Shown here: one piece after another, positions 23,603-37,400 of the stretch
How the letters are laid out: each line of letters begins with the position of its first letter
How positions within the stretch are numbered: the first letter of the stretch is position 1
Source: Bolinopsis microptera
Lineage: Eukaryota > Ctenophora > Tentaculata > Lobata > Bolinopsidae
Assembly (NCBI RefSeq): GCF_026151205.1
Contig: NC_087076.1
Coordinates: 13,501,675-13,565,674 of the forward strand
Length of the DNA stretch: 64,000 nt
Direction: 5' to 3'
Made by a program: the position numbers and the translations under genes
The notes under the pieces: model-generated
The model's database searches: none
What the model saw: the letters and a program-made list of their open reading frames with translations, nothing else
What the model was told of the DNA's origin: nothing

Positions 23603-24705
23603 ATGGTTGATGCTGCCACTAAGAAGACTCTCGCTGCTATACCTTTACTGAAAACGAAGGCGGGTCCAAGAGATAAGGAAGAATGGCCAGTTAGGCTGAA
23701 GGAAGAGGTCACAAGTCTCATAAAGGTAATTAGGATAAGATTACTTTAGTCAATCACATAGAACATGGCAAACTCTTAGACAACACCCAAACATTTACAA
23801 CTGATGATGTACACATCAGATGTGATTAATAATCTTAGTGTAATGTTCAGCGAACATCTTAAGATTCAACCGTCCCACCCTCGAGATCAACATCAAGCCG
23901 TCTATATTTTCAGTATATCCATAACAACAAAGAAGCTGATAATGATTGGTTAAGAATTCAAAGCAACAAAGAAGGCACGAGATGGTTTGGCAAATGTTGG
24001 TATATTCAGGACTACAAGAAGTATGAGTTCGAGCTTGAATTTGATGTAAGTTTCACTTTATTTCATCTTACATTTCGTTCGAAACTGCCTGGTTTTCCAA
24101 ATTTCATGACTAAAGAGGGACTAAAGAGGGACTAATCTAAGTCAAATTTTACGCTTTTAAATTATCTTGTTTCCACTTCAGATTCCTGTTACATATCCCA
24201 GCACCGCTCCAGAGATAGCCATACCAGAACTGGACGGTAAAACTGCTAAAATGTACAGGTTCGTGAAAACGTCAGTGTTATCGCTGTTCTGAAGGGGCCT
24301 CAATTTGTGCGACTGCTTTGTAAACTGAAATATGCTGATTACATTAAATACCAACAACGAGGTTTTGAAATCAGCTGATCTTGCAGAGGGGGAAAGATTT
24401 GTCTGACCGAACATTTTAAACCGCTGTGGTCCAGGAATGCCCCTAAGTTCGGAGTCGCTCATGCTCTCGCTTTAGGAGTAAGTACAATTCTTGTTTTTAG
24501 TAATTACAAAGATTGTAAGTTTTAAGGATAAAGTCGCCTTTAAATTAATGAACATTTGAAACTTGAAAAGCCTTGTTATTAAAATTTTGAGACTTATATT
24601 AACAGATTTACATTTCAGTTAGGACCGTGGATGGCGGTTGAAATTCCAGACCTTATTAAACGCGGAGTTGTGGTGCACAAAGACGATCAGCCTAGCGGGG
24701 AATAA
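23603..24705 (+). CDS. UFC1: Ubiquitin-fold modifier-conjugating enzyme 1 (E2 of the UFM1 pathway)
   Basis: Five exons: 23603-23725, 23914-24045, 24182-24258, 24387-24477, 24619-24705, giving 169 residues (human 167). [29 protein letters not shown] text, [17 protein letters not shown] and [11 protein letters not shown] follow the UFC1 sequence almost word for word. [10 protein letters not shown] holds the catalytic Cys that takes UFM1 from UBA5. The C-terminus with [12 protein letters not shown] is conserved. It is a cytosolic E2 that works with UFL1 on ER-associated ribosomes and other targets. A splice-acceptor-like CTTATAG ends two bases before the ATG, and NOG1 stops 301 bp upstream. This could mean a 5' UTR intron or trans-splicing. 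Confidence 0.95.
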
Positions 24706-25423
24706 CCTAGGGCACTTAAATTATCACATTAAACTCTCAACTGTTGTAATTTATCCCATGTTTTGTGTTATTTTGATTCTTATCTTAGGTTTTCTCCCTC
24801 GTAATGTTAAAATTTGAATTTGGTTAAGATTTCATTTTAAAGTTATAGCACAGATATTTGGTTTTATGTTATTTAAAGGATTTTAATCTTGAGTCTAAGT
24901 TTTCTCATTCTTATTGTTAAAAGTTAAATTTGGTTGAGGTTTCATTAAGTTATACTACAGATATTTGGTTTAAAACTTTGAAATGCGTACTGAATAGCAA
25001 ACGAAATGTGAAATGACTCAAAAGCTTGAAATTTCAAATAAAATTGAACTTAACAATGAAATGTTCAAAACAGTCAGTTCCACTATGGAACAATGATTAA
25101 TTTCATGCTGAATGGTAATAGTGTAAGGGTTTAGTTAAAACATAATTTATGATTAAATTAACAAACTAATGCTGGTGTTAATATATGATAAATAATAATT
25201 GAATGATGTATTGATGACATAAAACTGCAATTTTCAACCAAGCATATTTTACGAATTTTACTTTAACTCTTATAAACGTTACTGAAATACATGCTATAAA
25301 ATACTACGAACAACAGCTTTCTACCCAGCTGACACACAAAAACACAGGTCATAGTCCAAAAGCGAAGCATAAAAACATTAACAGCAATCAACATTTAAAC
25401 TAAAAATCAACCCCGCCTTCAAT
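24706..25423. other. Convergent spacer between UFC1 and the membrane-protein gene
   Basis: 3' flanks of two converging genes. An AATAAA near 25037 could serve UFC1. Two related blocks near 24780-24830 and 24885-24965 (TTTTCTC, then TTGGTT and ATATTTGG) suggest a local duplication. No gene is seen. Confidence 0.45.
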
Positions 25424-28400
25424 TCAACCGTATCTCTTCTTTCTGGCAGCCTTGTCGTCATCAGAGTCATAGTCTTCCTGCAGTAGGTTCCTGTATTCCT
25501 TCTCTTTCCTTCGTTCTTTCGACTGCAATTCCAGGATGTCAAATAGTTTAAATAATTGATTCAAAATCAGATTACTACACAGACGTTTTGAAAGTGATAT
25601 TGTTATAGCAGACTCTATATCACCAGTTCATATCAAACTCTGCTTCTTCCCTAGTATGTACACCAAAACATATGTCACATTCAATTTTCTACTATACAAT
25701 ATACATTATAGTGTGTAACTTGCTCAATATACATCATGGGCTACCACATTGAATATGTCAGAAAACAAAAAATGTATACAGTATTAATTTTAATGTAATG
25801 TTATATTAAATATATACTTGAACATTGAATAACAAAATAAGCTGCTAATAGTGTCCAAATCAGCAGCCCATTCGATTGAAATTTTAGATAAGGAATATAA
25901 TTTCCTGAATCACTCGTCCGTAGTCTAAGATTAACTCAGTATAGTGACGATTACAGAGTAAAAAATAGTAGTCCTTCATAGTTCATACCCATCTCATATA
26001 ATATGCTTTGAATCAAAACAATATTCAATAAACAAATCGTCTTCAACTTATGGGACTACTATTTTGATACCTACCGCAATTGTAAATTGGTAATCATGCA
26101 CATGCAATATGGATATGTTTGTGAACACTCAGGAATTGTACATTTGGATATAATAGTAGAAGATCGCTATTAGTTTAGTTTACATGCAAGACAACTGAAC
26201 TAGTCGAACAGTGGTTGGTGATACAATCGCAATCTATGCAAGAAAATTAGCCGGATTCCGATTCCCGAGGTTGTGGCTCGGGGTTACTATTAAAACGTGC
26301 AGATAGCATGCAGATTTACGTAGCTCCCCTCATGACTTACAGCATTACAACTCCCGGTATCTAGGTCTACTCTTGGGGGACCTGTAGTCTCGTATCGACT
26401 TGCACACCTTGGAAAGGCGATACGTACTTAGACTTTTGATACCTAGTTGTTCTTTTAACAACGTACTTAGAATTTCAACACAGTTTATTTGGTACGTACT
26501 TTTAACAAAAGGTCCAGTACTTGCTGTGAGTGTACTACTAGTTACTAATGGTATTGGTTTCGTGCTCATACAAAATACATTTATTATATTGTGTATAGTG
26601 TCGTGCTCGTGTGATAGAATTGAGAATGTTTTAATTTGTCTGACCTATCAGCACTTTATCTTTCATTCACTTAGCCATTCCGTTTATTAGCTGTAAAATC
26701 ACTGGTAATGCTTCAAACAATCGTTAATCGGTTTCTAATGCTTCGATAATAGTATTCATTAGTTTAAATCTCACCTTTTTACGTGCAATGTAAAGAACAT
26801 AGATAACTACTACTGCCACCATGGCAATGATGATAAATGCAATAACTTGTGTGGTTGCCATGGCATCAGCCCATCCAGCGGCTTCGATCTCCTTCTCTTC
26901 TGCTTCTTCTATCTCCTGGAAACAGAATAGTGATGTGGGCAAATCTTATATCATTTGGACAAGTCAATGATCATTGCATTGGAATAAAAAAGGGATTGTA
27001 GGAAAAAGTAGGGATCACTTGCAGTTCACAGATAGGATTAGGAAATACATAACATGCATAGGAAATACATAACATGCAGCGCATAGAATAGCAGGAAATC
27101 CTCACAATTTTGGTACCTAAGTGAAAGTCCTAAGAGTAAGGTTGGATTTCATAATTTATTTTTTACAATCGGGGAAAAGTAATGTCTCAGTGTGCATACC
27201 TTGATTTTCTCCACGATGTCCTGCTCAGCGGATGTTTCAATATTATAATTGTTGTCGACCTGATAGCCATTATCTGCGTCAGCAATATCCGTTCCTTTCT
27301 CAGTTGGGAGCTGAAATCAATGATGCGGTGTTACTAAAAATAGGACTTAAATATTTGTGCTCGGATCAATGATATAGAATTCAGAAAATGTAATTTATAA
27401 TGCACGACCCGATAAGGACTCAATACTTATAACACTAACAGACTCAAGATTGTAGCAATAGTCTTACTGTATATAAATTAAATATTAAATTTAGAGATGG
27501 CCGGTTGCACCGCTTACATTCTTATTATGAATCCGAGTCATGACATTACCAGGATAATTTTAAACCGATGGTAATTTCTTCGGAGAGTTTCAAACCGACA
27601 ATTTAGTTTCAGGCATCTAGAAAAATGGAACAAGGATATGTTATGCTGATTGCTGGTGGATTAAAAACGTTGAGCCCATTCTGCATGTCAGTTATAAGCG
27701 TTTTAATTGTTTGTTCCAAATATTATTCGAACTCCAAGACCGTCGACGAGTCCAACTCAGCGCGCGTCTTGGTAGGTTATAAATTAAACCAACAATAAAT
27801 ATAAATAGTATTATAGTTATAAATATAAGAACATACCGACGACTCAAAGGATCCCAGAAGTTCTGAAGATGAGGTTGAACTCGGAGGTTGCGTTGAACCA
27901 AAAGCTCCGTTCTCTTCTTCCCCCTTCTCACCTGCCTCCTCTTCTTCCCCCTTCTCGTCTGCCTCCTCTTCTTCATTCCCGGATGTTTCTACAGAGTTCT
28001 CTTCTTGGGAGGTGTCGCTGTCTACTTGGTATGACTGAGCTTCAGTCTGGGTCTGATCTGCAATCGAATCCTGAATAATAATGGTTTACTTACTAGGTCA
28101 ATATAATAATAGTTAATAGTGTTATAGTAACGAGCAATCATATTTGATTGATTATGTTGAATGGGTTGACAGTTGACACTATGAATATAATAGTATAACG
28201 TAAGAGTGTAGTATTTTAAGTAATTGGAATCACAACTCTCCGAATACCAATACTTTAAACAAGTTTTCAATATTTCAATGATACAGATCATAATACATAT
28301 TATACGATACAATATACATATATAATATATATATATGACTATAAGTATATGAGTGTAACTGTGCATGTACTTAGGACTTTCTCAGGTTAACCCAGATATA

Positions 28401-31400
28401 ACGTAATGTTGCATTATAACAAACAATTCTAGCAAATTTTTAACATTCCCAAAAGTCACCTGGTTGTTGGATGTAACCATAGTAGAACCACTCAGAGGAT
28501 CAACAACAACTACTTGGGGCTGGTTTACAGTCAGACCATCATCCTGAGTCTGTGCAGGTTGTTCCTGAACGGTTTCCTGAACTGCCTCTCCAACCTCCGT
28601 CTGTATTTCCTGCAGTTTTATTTGTGATTTTCTGTCGATATTGAAATCATTACGGTGACAAACATCATTTATGACATGAACAAAGGGTATTAATTCATCT
28701 GTTTGTTGGATTGCATAAAATTGTTAGAACAAGGTAAGGTCCACTATCTGTCTAACATTATTTAGACTGTGAAAATCAGGTTAAGGTCCATTATTGGTTG
28801 GATTTTGTATAGCTTTTGTGGTTTTTGCGGAAAGTCGTGTTAAAGTTGATGCCGTGGTGTCAGTAAAATGGTACGGATATATAAACATACATATTGATAT
28901 ATATTTTATATATAGTAAGATATTACTAGCCCATAGACATTAGACACTGTTTTAAGATACATACTTATTTTTTTTAATTATTATACCATCATTAAAGCTA
29001 TGCAAGTATTTATGAACATGACGTATAAATACAAATTAACCCAAATATATATTAATAACGAATACTATCGCATGGTATTCTATGCGATCGTATAGTAAAA
29101 GTATGAAGTAATAGTGCATCTATGAGTTCGACCCAATATACATCAATCGCCAATCAAAGAACGGTAATATTGAATTTTTTGGCGTCCCTCCCTAAAATTG
29201 AACAAATTGGATGATTTTAGAGGATACACCGGGTAAAATCTCTAAAAAAAGTGTGTTTCTAGAGCAAAATGCGCAGTTTTGCTAAAGTTAAGTTTTTCAA
29301 AATTGTCCCACATTCAAACGACGATTTGGCGCCCCGCCCACCCCCCCCCCCCCCCCCCCCCCCCCCTAAGACCAATATTCCAGCTCAAACTTTTGAAGCT
29401 ATCAGTATAACTATAAAATATGTAGACTGTCCCTCATCACGTCGAGACCAATGGAATGGACATACATAATTAGTTGGTGCACAATAATAACGGTGACCGA
29501 CAACTAAGAACCTCTCGTGATCCATGTTCTGGCCATCCTAACAGCCGGACGGGTTAGCTAGTTAGAATAAGATGTCGGCCCCCCTATAATTGTTAATGAT
29601 ATGGTTTAATTATATTCATATATAGTTTGTTATAGCTGTGGTACTGGTCAGTTTACTACCGCCCTCATCAGATAAACATGTCACGTGTGACAGTACAATT
29701 GTTTCATATTCTAGCTCAAACTTAGCTCTCCTTCATAGTTTTATTGGTTTTCAAGAAAACAACAATTTCAAAGTTGACCCCCTCAAAAGTTCGGTCACCG
29801 GTCCTAGTTAGTTGGTCAACTGCTATCTCGAAACCAAGTTTCACAAAAAAATCAGGGTGAACCCCCCTTAATAAGTTTCACGTCTTTGTGTTTTCAGTCA
29901 AGACTTTCCCTCATCGCATCATGACTAATATACACGGAGTATAGTAACTATAGGGCTACTGAGGTGGAGTTTGTTGAGTACATACCACCACTATTGTGCA
30001 CCAAAGAAATATATCCATTATATTGGTTCCGATGTAATGAGGGACAGTCTAAACTTCGAACGTTTGAGAGCTGGAAGATTAAACAATTGGTAAGGTCGTC
30101 AAATTCAAGACCGACGATAATGAAACTTTTAGATGATTTAACAATGTAGTTGAGATTTGAATCTAAAGGATTGAGACATTCAGGGCAAATTAACGAGCGA
30201 GAACTATTGTTATGCAGCTGTTACGTACCGACTCAAAAACGGCTAAATCCCCGCCTAGATAGAAAACTGATGAGGGCGGTAGTAAACTGAACACAGCTAT
30301 GCTTATTAAGAAACTGTTTACACCATTAAAATATTCAAAACCCCTAAAATAAATAAAGTCATCCTAAAATAGTGATCAGTACAGATCAAGACAGCTAGAG
30401 TAAAAATTTGTTTCTCCAAGCAACTCTATCATCGGCTAATATCTTAACGATTCTTACGATGCGCACCGACGCGCCCTTTACAGTTTGTTGTGACATCAAA
30501 CTTTAACGCTAATGCTGCGGGGGAGTCATCAGCACTACGCAAGATATGACCTAGGAGCTTCCACCTTGCTTTAGGGACACGATCTGAAATAGCTTTATAC
30601 TGAGTTACATCTTAGGTATAAGTTTGCATTGGATATTGTTCCATGAGGCCAATAAATGTTCAGTAATGTTCTAAGGTGTTTTCTATGGCAAATGTCTAGT
30701 TTTTCTACTGACTTTGCAGTAGGACACCAACTACTGCAATTATACATGATGATTGATACAATTTGGGCTTCATATACTGCTATCTTTCTGGTAACAGAGA
30801 TATTCTGCTGAGACCAGATCTTGGTGAACTTATAGAAGGCATTGTTCCCAGCAATGCATCGAGCAGCTATATCACATTCACTGACACTACACAACAATGA
30901 TCCAAGAATCTTACTCTTCCGCCAATCTTCATTTCCACGTAACATGGTATCATCACGACCAGGGATTGTTTCCCCAACAGTAATGCTTAAAGTTAATAAA
31001 CCATATATCATTGATAATTTAGTACTAAACTTTGAACTTATTTTCGATTTTCACGTTTTTAGTACGCCTTGAGTTGATCAGTATGATTAATAAGTTTTTC
31101 GTATATAATTAGAATTGCTGACGGGTGTAACTGTAGGCAGGAAAAATTAGTATGCGACTGATTTGAACAGTTGGTCAACAGAGTTCAGTTCACCGAGGTA
31201 CTAATATTAAGCCTAAGGAAGTTAGCAAAGTTGTTAATAAAATTGATTTGAAACAAAAATGTTAGCCAAAATTCAGATCACGTTACATTTCTGCTGACGT
31301 CATCAAGGCTCAGACCCCCCTCCTCCCTCCAGCTCCCCCGGCCCCCATTCAGCATTTCCAAACCCCTACCCCCTCGGCTGCTGACATCATAATATGTGAA

Positions 31401-34400
31401 CGCTCCCATATTGTATTCTTTGGAAGAATTTCAAAAAGGTTGCTTTCAGGATTGAAATATAACAATGTGATATCATAAAGTGAAATCATAAATCAAGCAA
31501 TATTTTTGCTTTGCTGTTTAGGGGTCAAAAGATAAAGTCCTTTAAATTTTGAAAATATACTTACAGCATTACAGTAATAGGTCTCAAAAAGGGTGCAAAG
31601 AGGGAGAATCTGCAATTTCTTTGGACAATTTGCTTTTGGCCCTTTCCTTTAAAAAGGAAAGAATTCTAGCAAAATGTCAATTTGGACTACACTTTGTTTT
31701 TAGTAGTAAGGCAATTTGGATAATGCAATGGCGGATTGGCCAAATGAGCCTAAAAATGTTGGCCCCTTTCCACCCCTTGCCAAGATTTTATGGGGGGCGG
31801 TCACCCCTGCCCCCCCCCCCTCTTCCTACACTCCTGGTTTCAGCCAGTATCCGAGACAGAAGCTCCTCTAGCTTGATCCTCCTGTGTTGTTCGTAACTAA
31901 ATTCCTGCTCACTCCGACCCTGTTAATATAACCTTAGGAATCCGTACGGCGTACTTCCGCTCACTTCACTGAATTTGATAACCCTCCAATAAAAATACTC
32001 CAACTTGGACGTTGCTGTCACGTGACCTCCCAGCTGCGCCATGTTATTGGATCCCAGATGATACTGTAGTAATTCTTATCATAAGTCAACAACAGTTATT
32101 TGACTTAAAAATAGCGCCCCTCGGTTGACGGTTCTTAAAACATAATACTTTTCTATGCAAACTCCGCTTTTTATTTTTTGTTTGTCGAAGTATTCCCGGT
32201 CTACAAATTAACACCCAGGAAAAGACGCTTTACCCATGTATTTTGAAAGCTCCTGCAAAAAAAACTTTTCGTTTCACTTACATATATATACATGTATATG
32301 TAGTTATATGTTTTAAACAAATCTCCCTCCAACCCAGGAAAATGTTACTACCTTTAGCTCTCCTCTTAGTCATAGGATCGTATCCTGCTACTGTAGAGGC
32401 AAATAAGCACAGAGCATTAAGATTTGGTCAAAGCACTGCTGACTATATAGAGTGGTCTCCGAACATGGCCGCTTTTACAAAGCAGTTCTCTGTCTGTACT
32501 TGGCTTAAGAAGAGACATCAGTCATCAAATCCAATAGTTGTGAACTACCATCCTTACGGTCACGGTATGCTATTAGGTGATAACGGTTATTATAACCACG
32601 TGGTAGGTTCTGGTATTTCTCTGCAGAGCGAATACAACGTGCCTGATGGAGAATGGTTCCCGTCTGCTGGTTGTGGAGTGTCTCTAGTTACACCCTCACA
32701 GTCTACCTGAACGGAGAGATTATAGGATCTACAGCTACTAATCAGAGGGAGCTGAGAACAGGAGGAACAATGTGTCTTGGTAACTATGCTGGGGGTAAGA
32801 GTTCACAGTACACTTTCGGTGGTGACTTGTTCAAGTTGAACCTATACAGTAGAGTTTTAACAGACACTGAAATCCGAAACATGGCCTCTGATATGTGTTC
32901 TAACGAGGAGGAGAGTCTAAACTCAATAAGAAGTCTAAGGTGGGAAAGTATAATATTACAGGAGAGAAGTGGCTCTGTGACTGAGATAACTGGATGTTCT
33001 CCAGAAGAGATTGAAGCTGGAAGAAGGGCTGAAATGCTGAGGCTCATTGAAGAAAGACTGGAGACATTTGAGAGTAGGTTACATAACACCGAGCAGGAGT
33101 TGGCAAGAACAAAGACTAATTTGATACAATCAGATAAAAAGTTAAAGAATGTTACTGCATCCCTCACAGCAACTCAGGAAAAGCTAAAGAACTCTGAGCA
33201 ACAGTTAGCAGAGACTAAGTCTACTCTGAATCGGCGATTAGAAAATGTTATCACCTCCCTCACAAGTACCCAGAATAAGCTTAACGACACTGAGCAAGAG
33301 CTAGCCGAGACGAACTCTACTCTGAATCAGCTAGTTAACCATACTGAAAAGAAGTTGCAAGCTGTAACAAAGTCCCTTACCACCACCCAGGTCGAGCTAA
33401 ATGCTACTAGACAAGAATTGGGAGGAGCAAGAAATTCTCTCGGAATGCTAACCACATCCCTTACCACCGCCCAGGAAATACTAAAGAACTCCGAGCAAGA
33501 GCTAGCAGAGACAGAATCTACCATGAAGCTCTTTGAAGAGAAGTTAGGAAGTTTCAACTTTTCTCTCACAAGCACGCAAAACGAGATGTCCAATATCCAA
33601 GTTGCGCTAACAGCGACAAAAAATAATCTCACACAGCAATTAGAAAGTGTCACCGTGTCCCTGAACCATACCCAAGAAGAGCTGGAAGCAGCTACAAAGA
33701 ACAAAGTCCGCAGCAAGTGGGACGTGCTTTTCTCGGACAGGTTTTTCAACAAGCAACTTACTAGGGAGATGTCTCAAGAGCTCAAATCAGCATGGGATGT
33801 TTTAGGTAATGTTTCTCTTTTAATTAAGTTATCTATTGATCTTATGAAATGTTTCGTTTTCGAAGAATAGATATTTTGCATGGATTGCGTAAAGTCTTAA
33901 AATCACGGCATAAATTTGACACCTTTTTTAATAACTCCTTTTTTGTCTAGTAGTAATAGAAATAACATTGTTTTAAGTTTAACATCTTTCCTTTCAGACC
34001 TGTTTTTAGGAGCAAACATAACCGAACCAGTTATCGATCTCTTAAAGCAACAGCACGAGCCTAGAGAAATGGTCTGTCCGGAAACTGAGAGTATTCTTTA
34101 AATGCTCCAGAAGTGATATTTTTAGAATAGCTGAAAATATCTTAACATTTTCATTTCGAATGGACCTTTCTTTACTAAACTTTTTAATTGACCTTGGATA
34201 TATCTCTTTTTAGCAAAATCTTAATCGTATAGTAGTGACTGATTCGCGTTCGATAGTTCTACTTTATAAATATTATTATACAATCATTCAAGCTACGCTA
34301 GAGTTTTATGAACATGTACTATAGATACAAATAACCATAAATAATATTAATTAACTGGAATTTAGAGCCTATGCGATAGTCGTAAATTGTAAAATATGAG

Positions 34401-37400
34401 GCATTGGTAATGGTGCATTTCTGAGTTCGACCCAATGTAAATTATTCGCCAATCAAAAAGCCGTAATATTGATCATAATCTTTTTTTGACAACGTAAACT
34501 CGGCAATAGTCTAGTGTACTCAACACGTGACTACATACGGAGTCTCAGCAAGTATCCGAGACATAGAATTCCCTCTATAACTTGATCCTGCTGTGTAATG
34601 TGTTGTTACTTGTTCGTGACCAGATTCCTACTCACTCCCACACTGTCGATAAAACCTTAGTAATCAGCACTGCACTGAATCTGTCAATCGGATAACCCTC
34701 CAATAAACCTGCTTCAACCCGAACTTTGCTGTCACGTGACCTCCCAGTTGCACTGTTATTGGATCCCAGATAAAATTGTAGTAATTCTTATCATGAGCCA
34801 AGAACAGTTATTGGACTTAAAAATAGCGTCCCTCGGTTCTTAAACGTAGATACCTCTCTATGCAAACTCCGCTTTTTATTTTTTGATTGTCGAAGTGTTC
34901 CTGGTCTACAAAACACCCTACAAAACACCCAGGAAAATGTTTCTACCTTTAGTTCTCCTCTTAGTCATAGGATCGTTTCCTGCTACTGTAGAGGCAAATG
35001 AGCACAGAGCATTAAGATTTGGTCAAAGCACTGGCGACTATATAGAGTGGTCTCCGAACATGGCCCCTTTTACAAGGCAGTTCTCTGTCTGTACGTGGCT
35101 AAAGAAGAGACATCAGTCATCATATTCAATGGTTGTGAACTACTATCCTCATGGTTACGGTATGATATTAGGTGATGACGGTTATTATAACTACGTGGTA
35201 GGTTCTAATCTTGATGTACGGAGCAAATACAACGTGCCTGATGGAGAATGGTTTCACGTCTGCTGGTTGTGGAGTGCCTCTAGTTACACCACTACAGTCT
35301 ACCTGAACGGAGAGATTATAGGATCTACAACTACTAATGAGAGGGAGCTGAGAACAGGAGGAACAATGTGTCTTGGTAACTATGCTGCGAGTAAGACTTC
35401 TGGTCACACTTTCGGTGGTGACTTGTTCAAGTTGAACCTATACAGTAGAGTTTTAACCGACACTGAAATCCGAAACATGGCCTCTGATATGTGTTCTAAC
35501 GAGGAGGAGAGTCTAAACTCAATAAGAAGTCTAAGGTGGGAAAGTATAATATTACAGGAGAGAAGTGGCTCTGTGACTGAGATAACTGGATGTTCTCCTG
35601 AAGAGATTGAAGCTGGAAGACGGGCTAAAATTCTGAGGCTCATTAAAGAAAGACTGGAGACATTTGAGAGTAGGTTACAGAACACCGAGCAGGAGTTGGC
35701 AAGAACAAAGACTAATTTCATACAATCTGATAAAAAGTTAAAGAATGTTACTGCATCCCTCACAGCAACTCAGGAAAATCTACAGAACTCTGAGCAAGAG
35801 CTAACAGAGACTAAGTCTACTCTGAATCGGCGATTAGAAAATGTTATCACCTCCCTGACAGGTACCCAGAATAAGTTTAACGACACTGAGCTAGAGTTAG
35901 CAGAGACTAAGTCTACTCTGAATCAACAACTAACTCAAACCGAGAATAAGTTGGAAAATGTAACCACATCTCTCAAAACCACCCAAGGAAAGCTAAAGAA
36001 CGCAGAGCAAGATCTAACAGAGACAGAATCTAATCTGAATCAGCGATTGGAAAATGTTATCATTTCCCTCACAAGCACCCAGAATAAACTTAACAACACA
36101 GAACAAGAGCTAGCCGAGACGAACTCTACTCTGAATCAGCGAGTTAACCAAACTGAAATGAAGTTGCAAGCTGTAACAAAGTCCCTTACCACCACCCAGG
36201 TCGAGCTAAATGCTACTAGACAAGAATTTGCAAGAGCAAGAAATGCTCTCGGAATGTTAACCACATCCTTCACCGCCACCCAGGAAATGCTAAAGAACTC
36301 TGAGCAAGAGCTAGCAGAGACAAAATCTACCCTGAAGCTCTTTGAAGAGACGATAGGAAGTTTCAACTTTTCTCTCACAAGCACGCAAAACGAAATGTCC
36401 AATACCCAAGTTGAGCTAACAGCGACAAAAACTAATCTCACACAGCAATTAGAAAGTGTCGCTGCATCCCTGAACCATACCCAAGAGGAGCTGGAAGCAG
36501 CTACAAAGAACAAAGTCCGCAGCAAGTGGGACGTGCTTTTCTCGGACAGGTTTTTCAACCAGCAACTTACTATGGAGATGTCTCAAGAGCTCAAATCAGC
36601 ATGGGATATTCTAGGTAATTTCTCTCTTTCAATTAGGTTGTCTAGTGATCTTATGAAATTCTTCGTTTGTTTCGTTTTCGAAGAATAAATATAAATTTGA
36701 CACCTTTTTTAATAACTCCTTTTTTGTCTAGTAGTAATGGAAATAATATTATTTTAAGTTTAACATCTTTCCTTTCAGATCTGTTTTTAGGAGCAAACAT
36801 AACCGAACCAGTTATCGAACACTTAAAGCAACAGCACGAGCCTAGAGAAATGGTCTGTGCGAACCCCGGAAACTGAGAATATTCTTTAAATGTTTCAGAA
36901 GTGATATTTTTAGAATCTGAACTTAGCTTAACATTTTCATTTTGAATGGACCTTTCTTTATTCAACTTTTTAATTGACCTTGGATATATCTCTTTTTAGC
37001 AAAGTCTTAATCGTATAGTAGTGACGGATTCGCGTTCGATTGTTTTACTTTATTAATATTATTATACAATCATTTAAGCTACGCTAGAGTTTTATGAACA
37101 TGTACTATATAAATACAAATAACCATAAATAATATTAATTATTAATGAATTTAGAGCTTATGCGATAGTCGTAAATTGTAAAATATGAGGCATTGGTAAT
37201 GGTGCATTTCTGAGTACGACCCAATGTAAATTATTCGCCAATCAAAAGGCTGTAATATTGAATATAATCTTATTTTGACAATGTAAACTCGGCAATAGTC
37301 TAGTGTACTCAACACATGACTACATACGGAGTCTCAGCAAGTATCCGAGACATAGAATTCCCTCTATAGCTTGATCCTGCTGTTTAATGTGTTGTTACTT

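Noticed and set aside
31549..31896. 115-codon plus-strand frame before the pentraxin array
   Set aside because: It runs through C-rich low-complexity sequence and into the copy 1 promoter block. No domain or start support.
33327..33752. Minus-strand open frames opposite every pentraxin-like coiled coil (also at 36136, 39349, 45125 and 47527)
   Set aside because: They are antisense shadows of the repetitive heptad codons. Their similarity to each other only reflects the sense-strand duplication.
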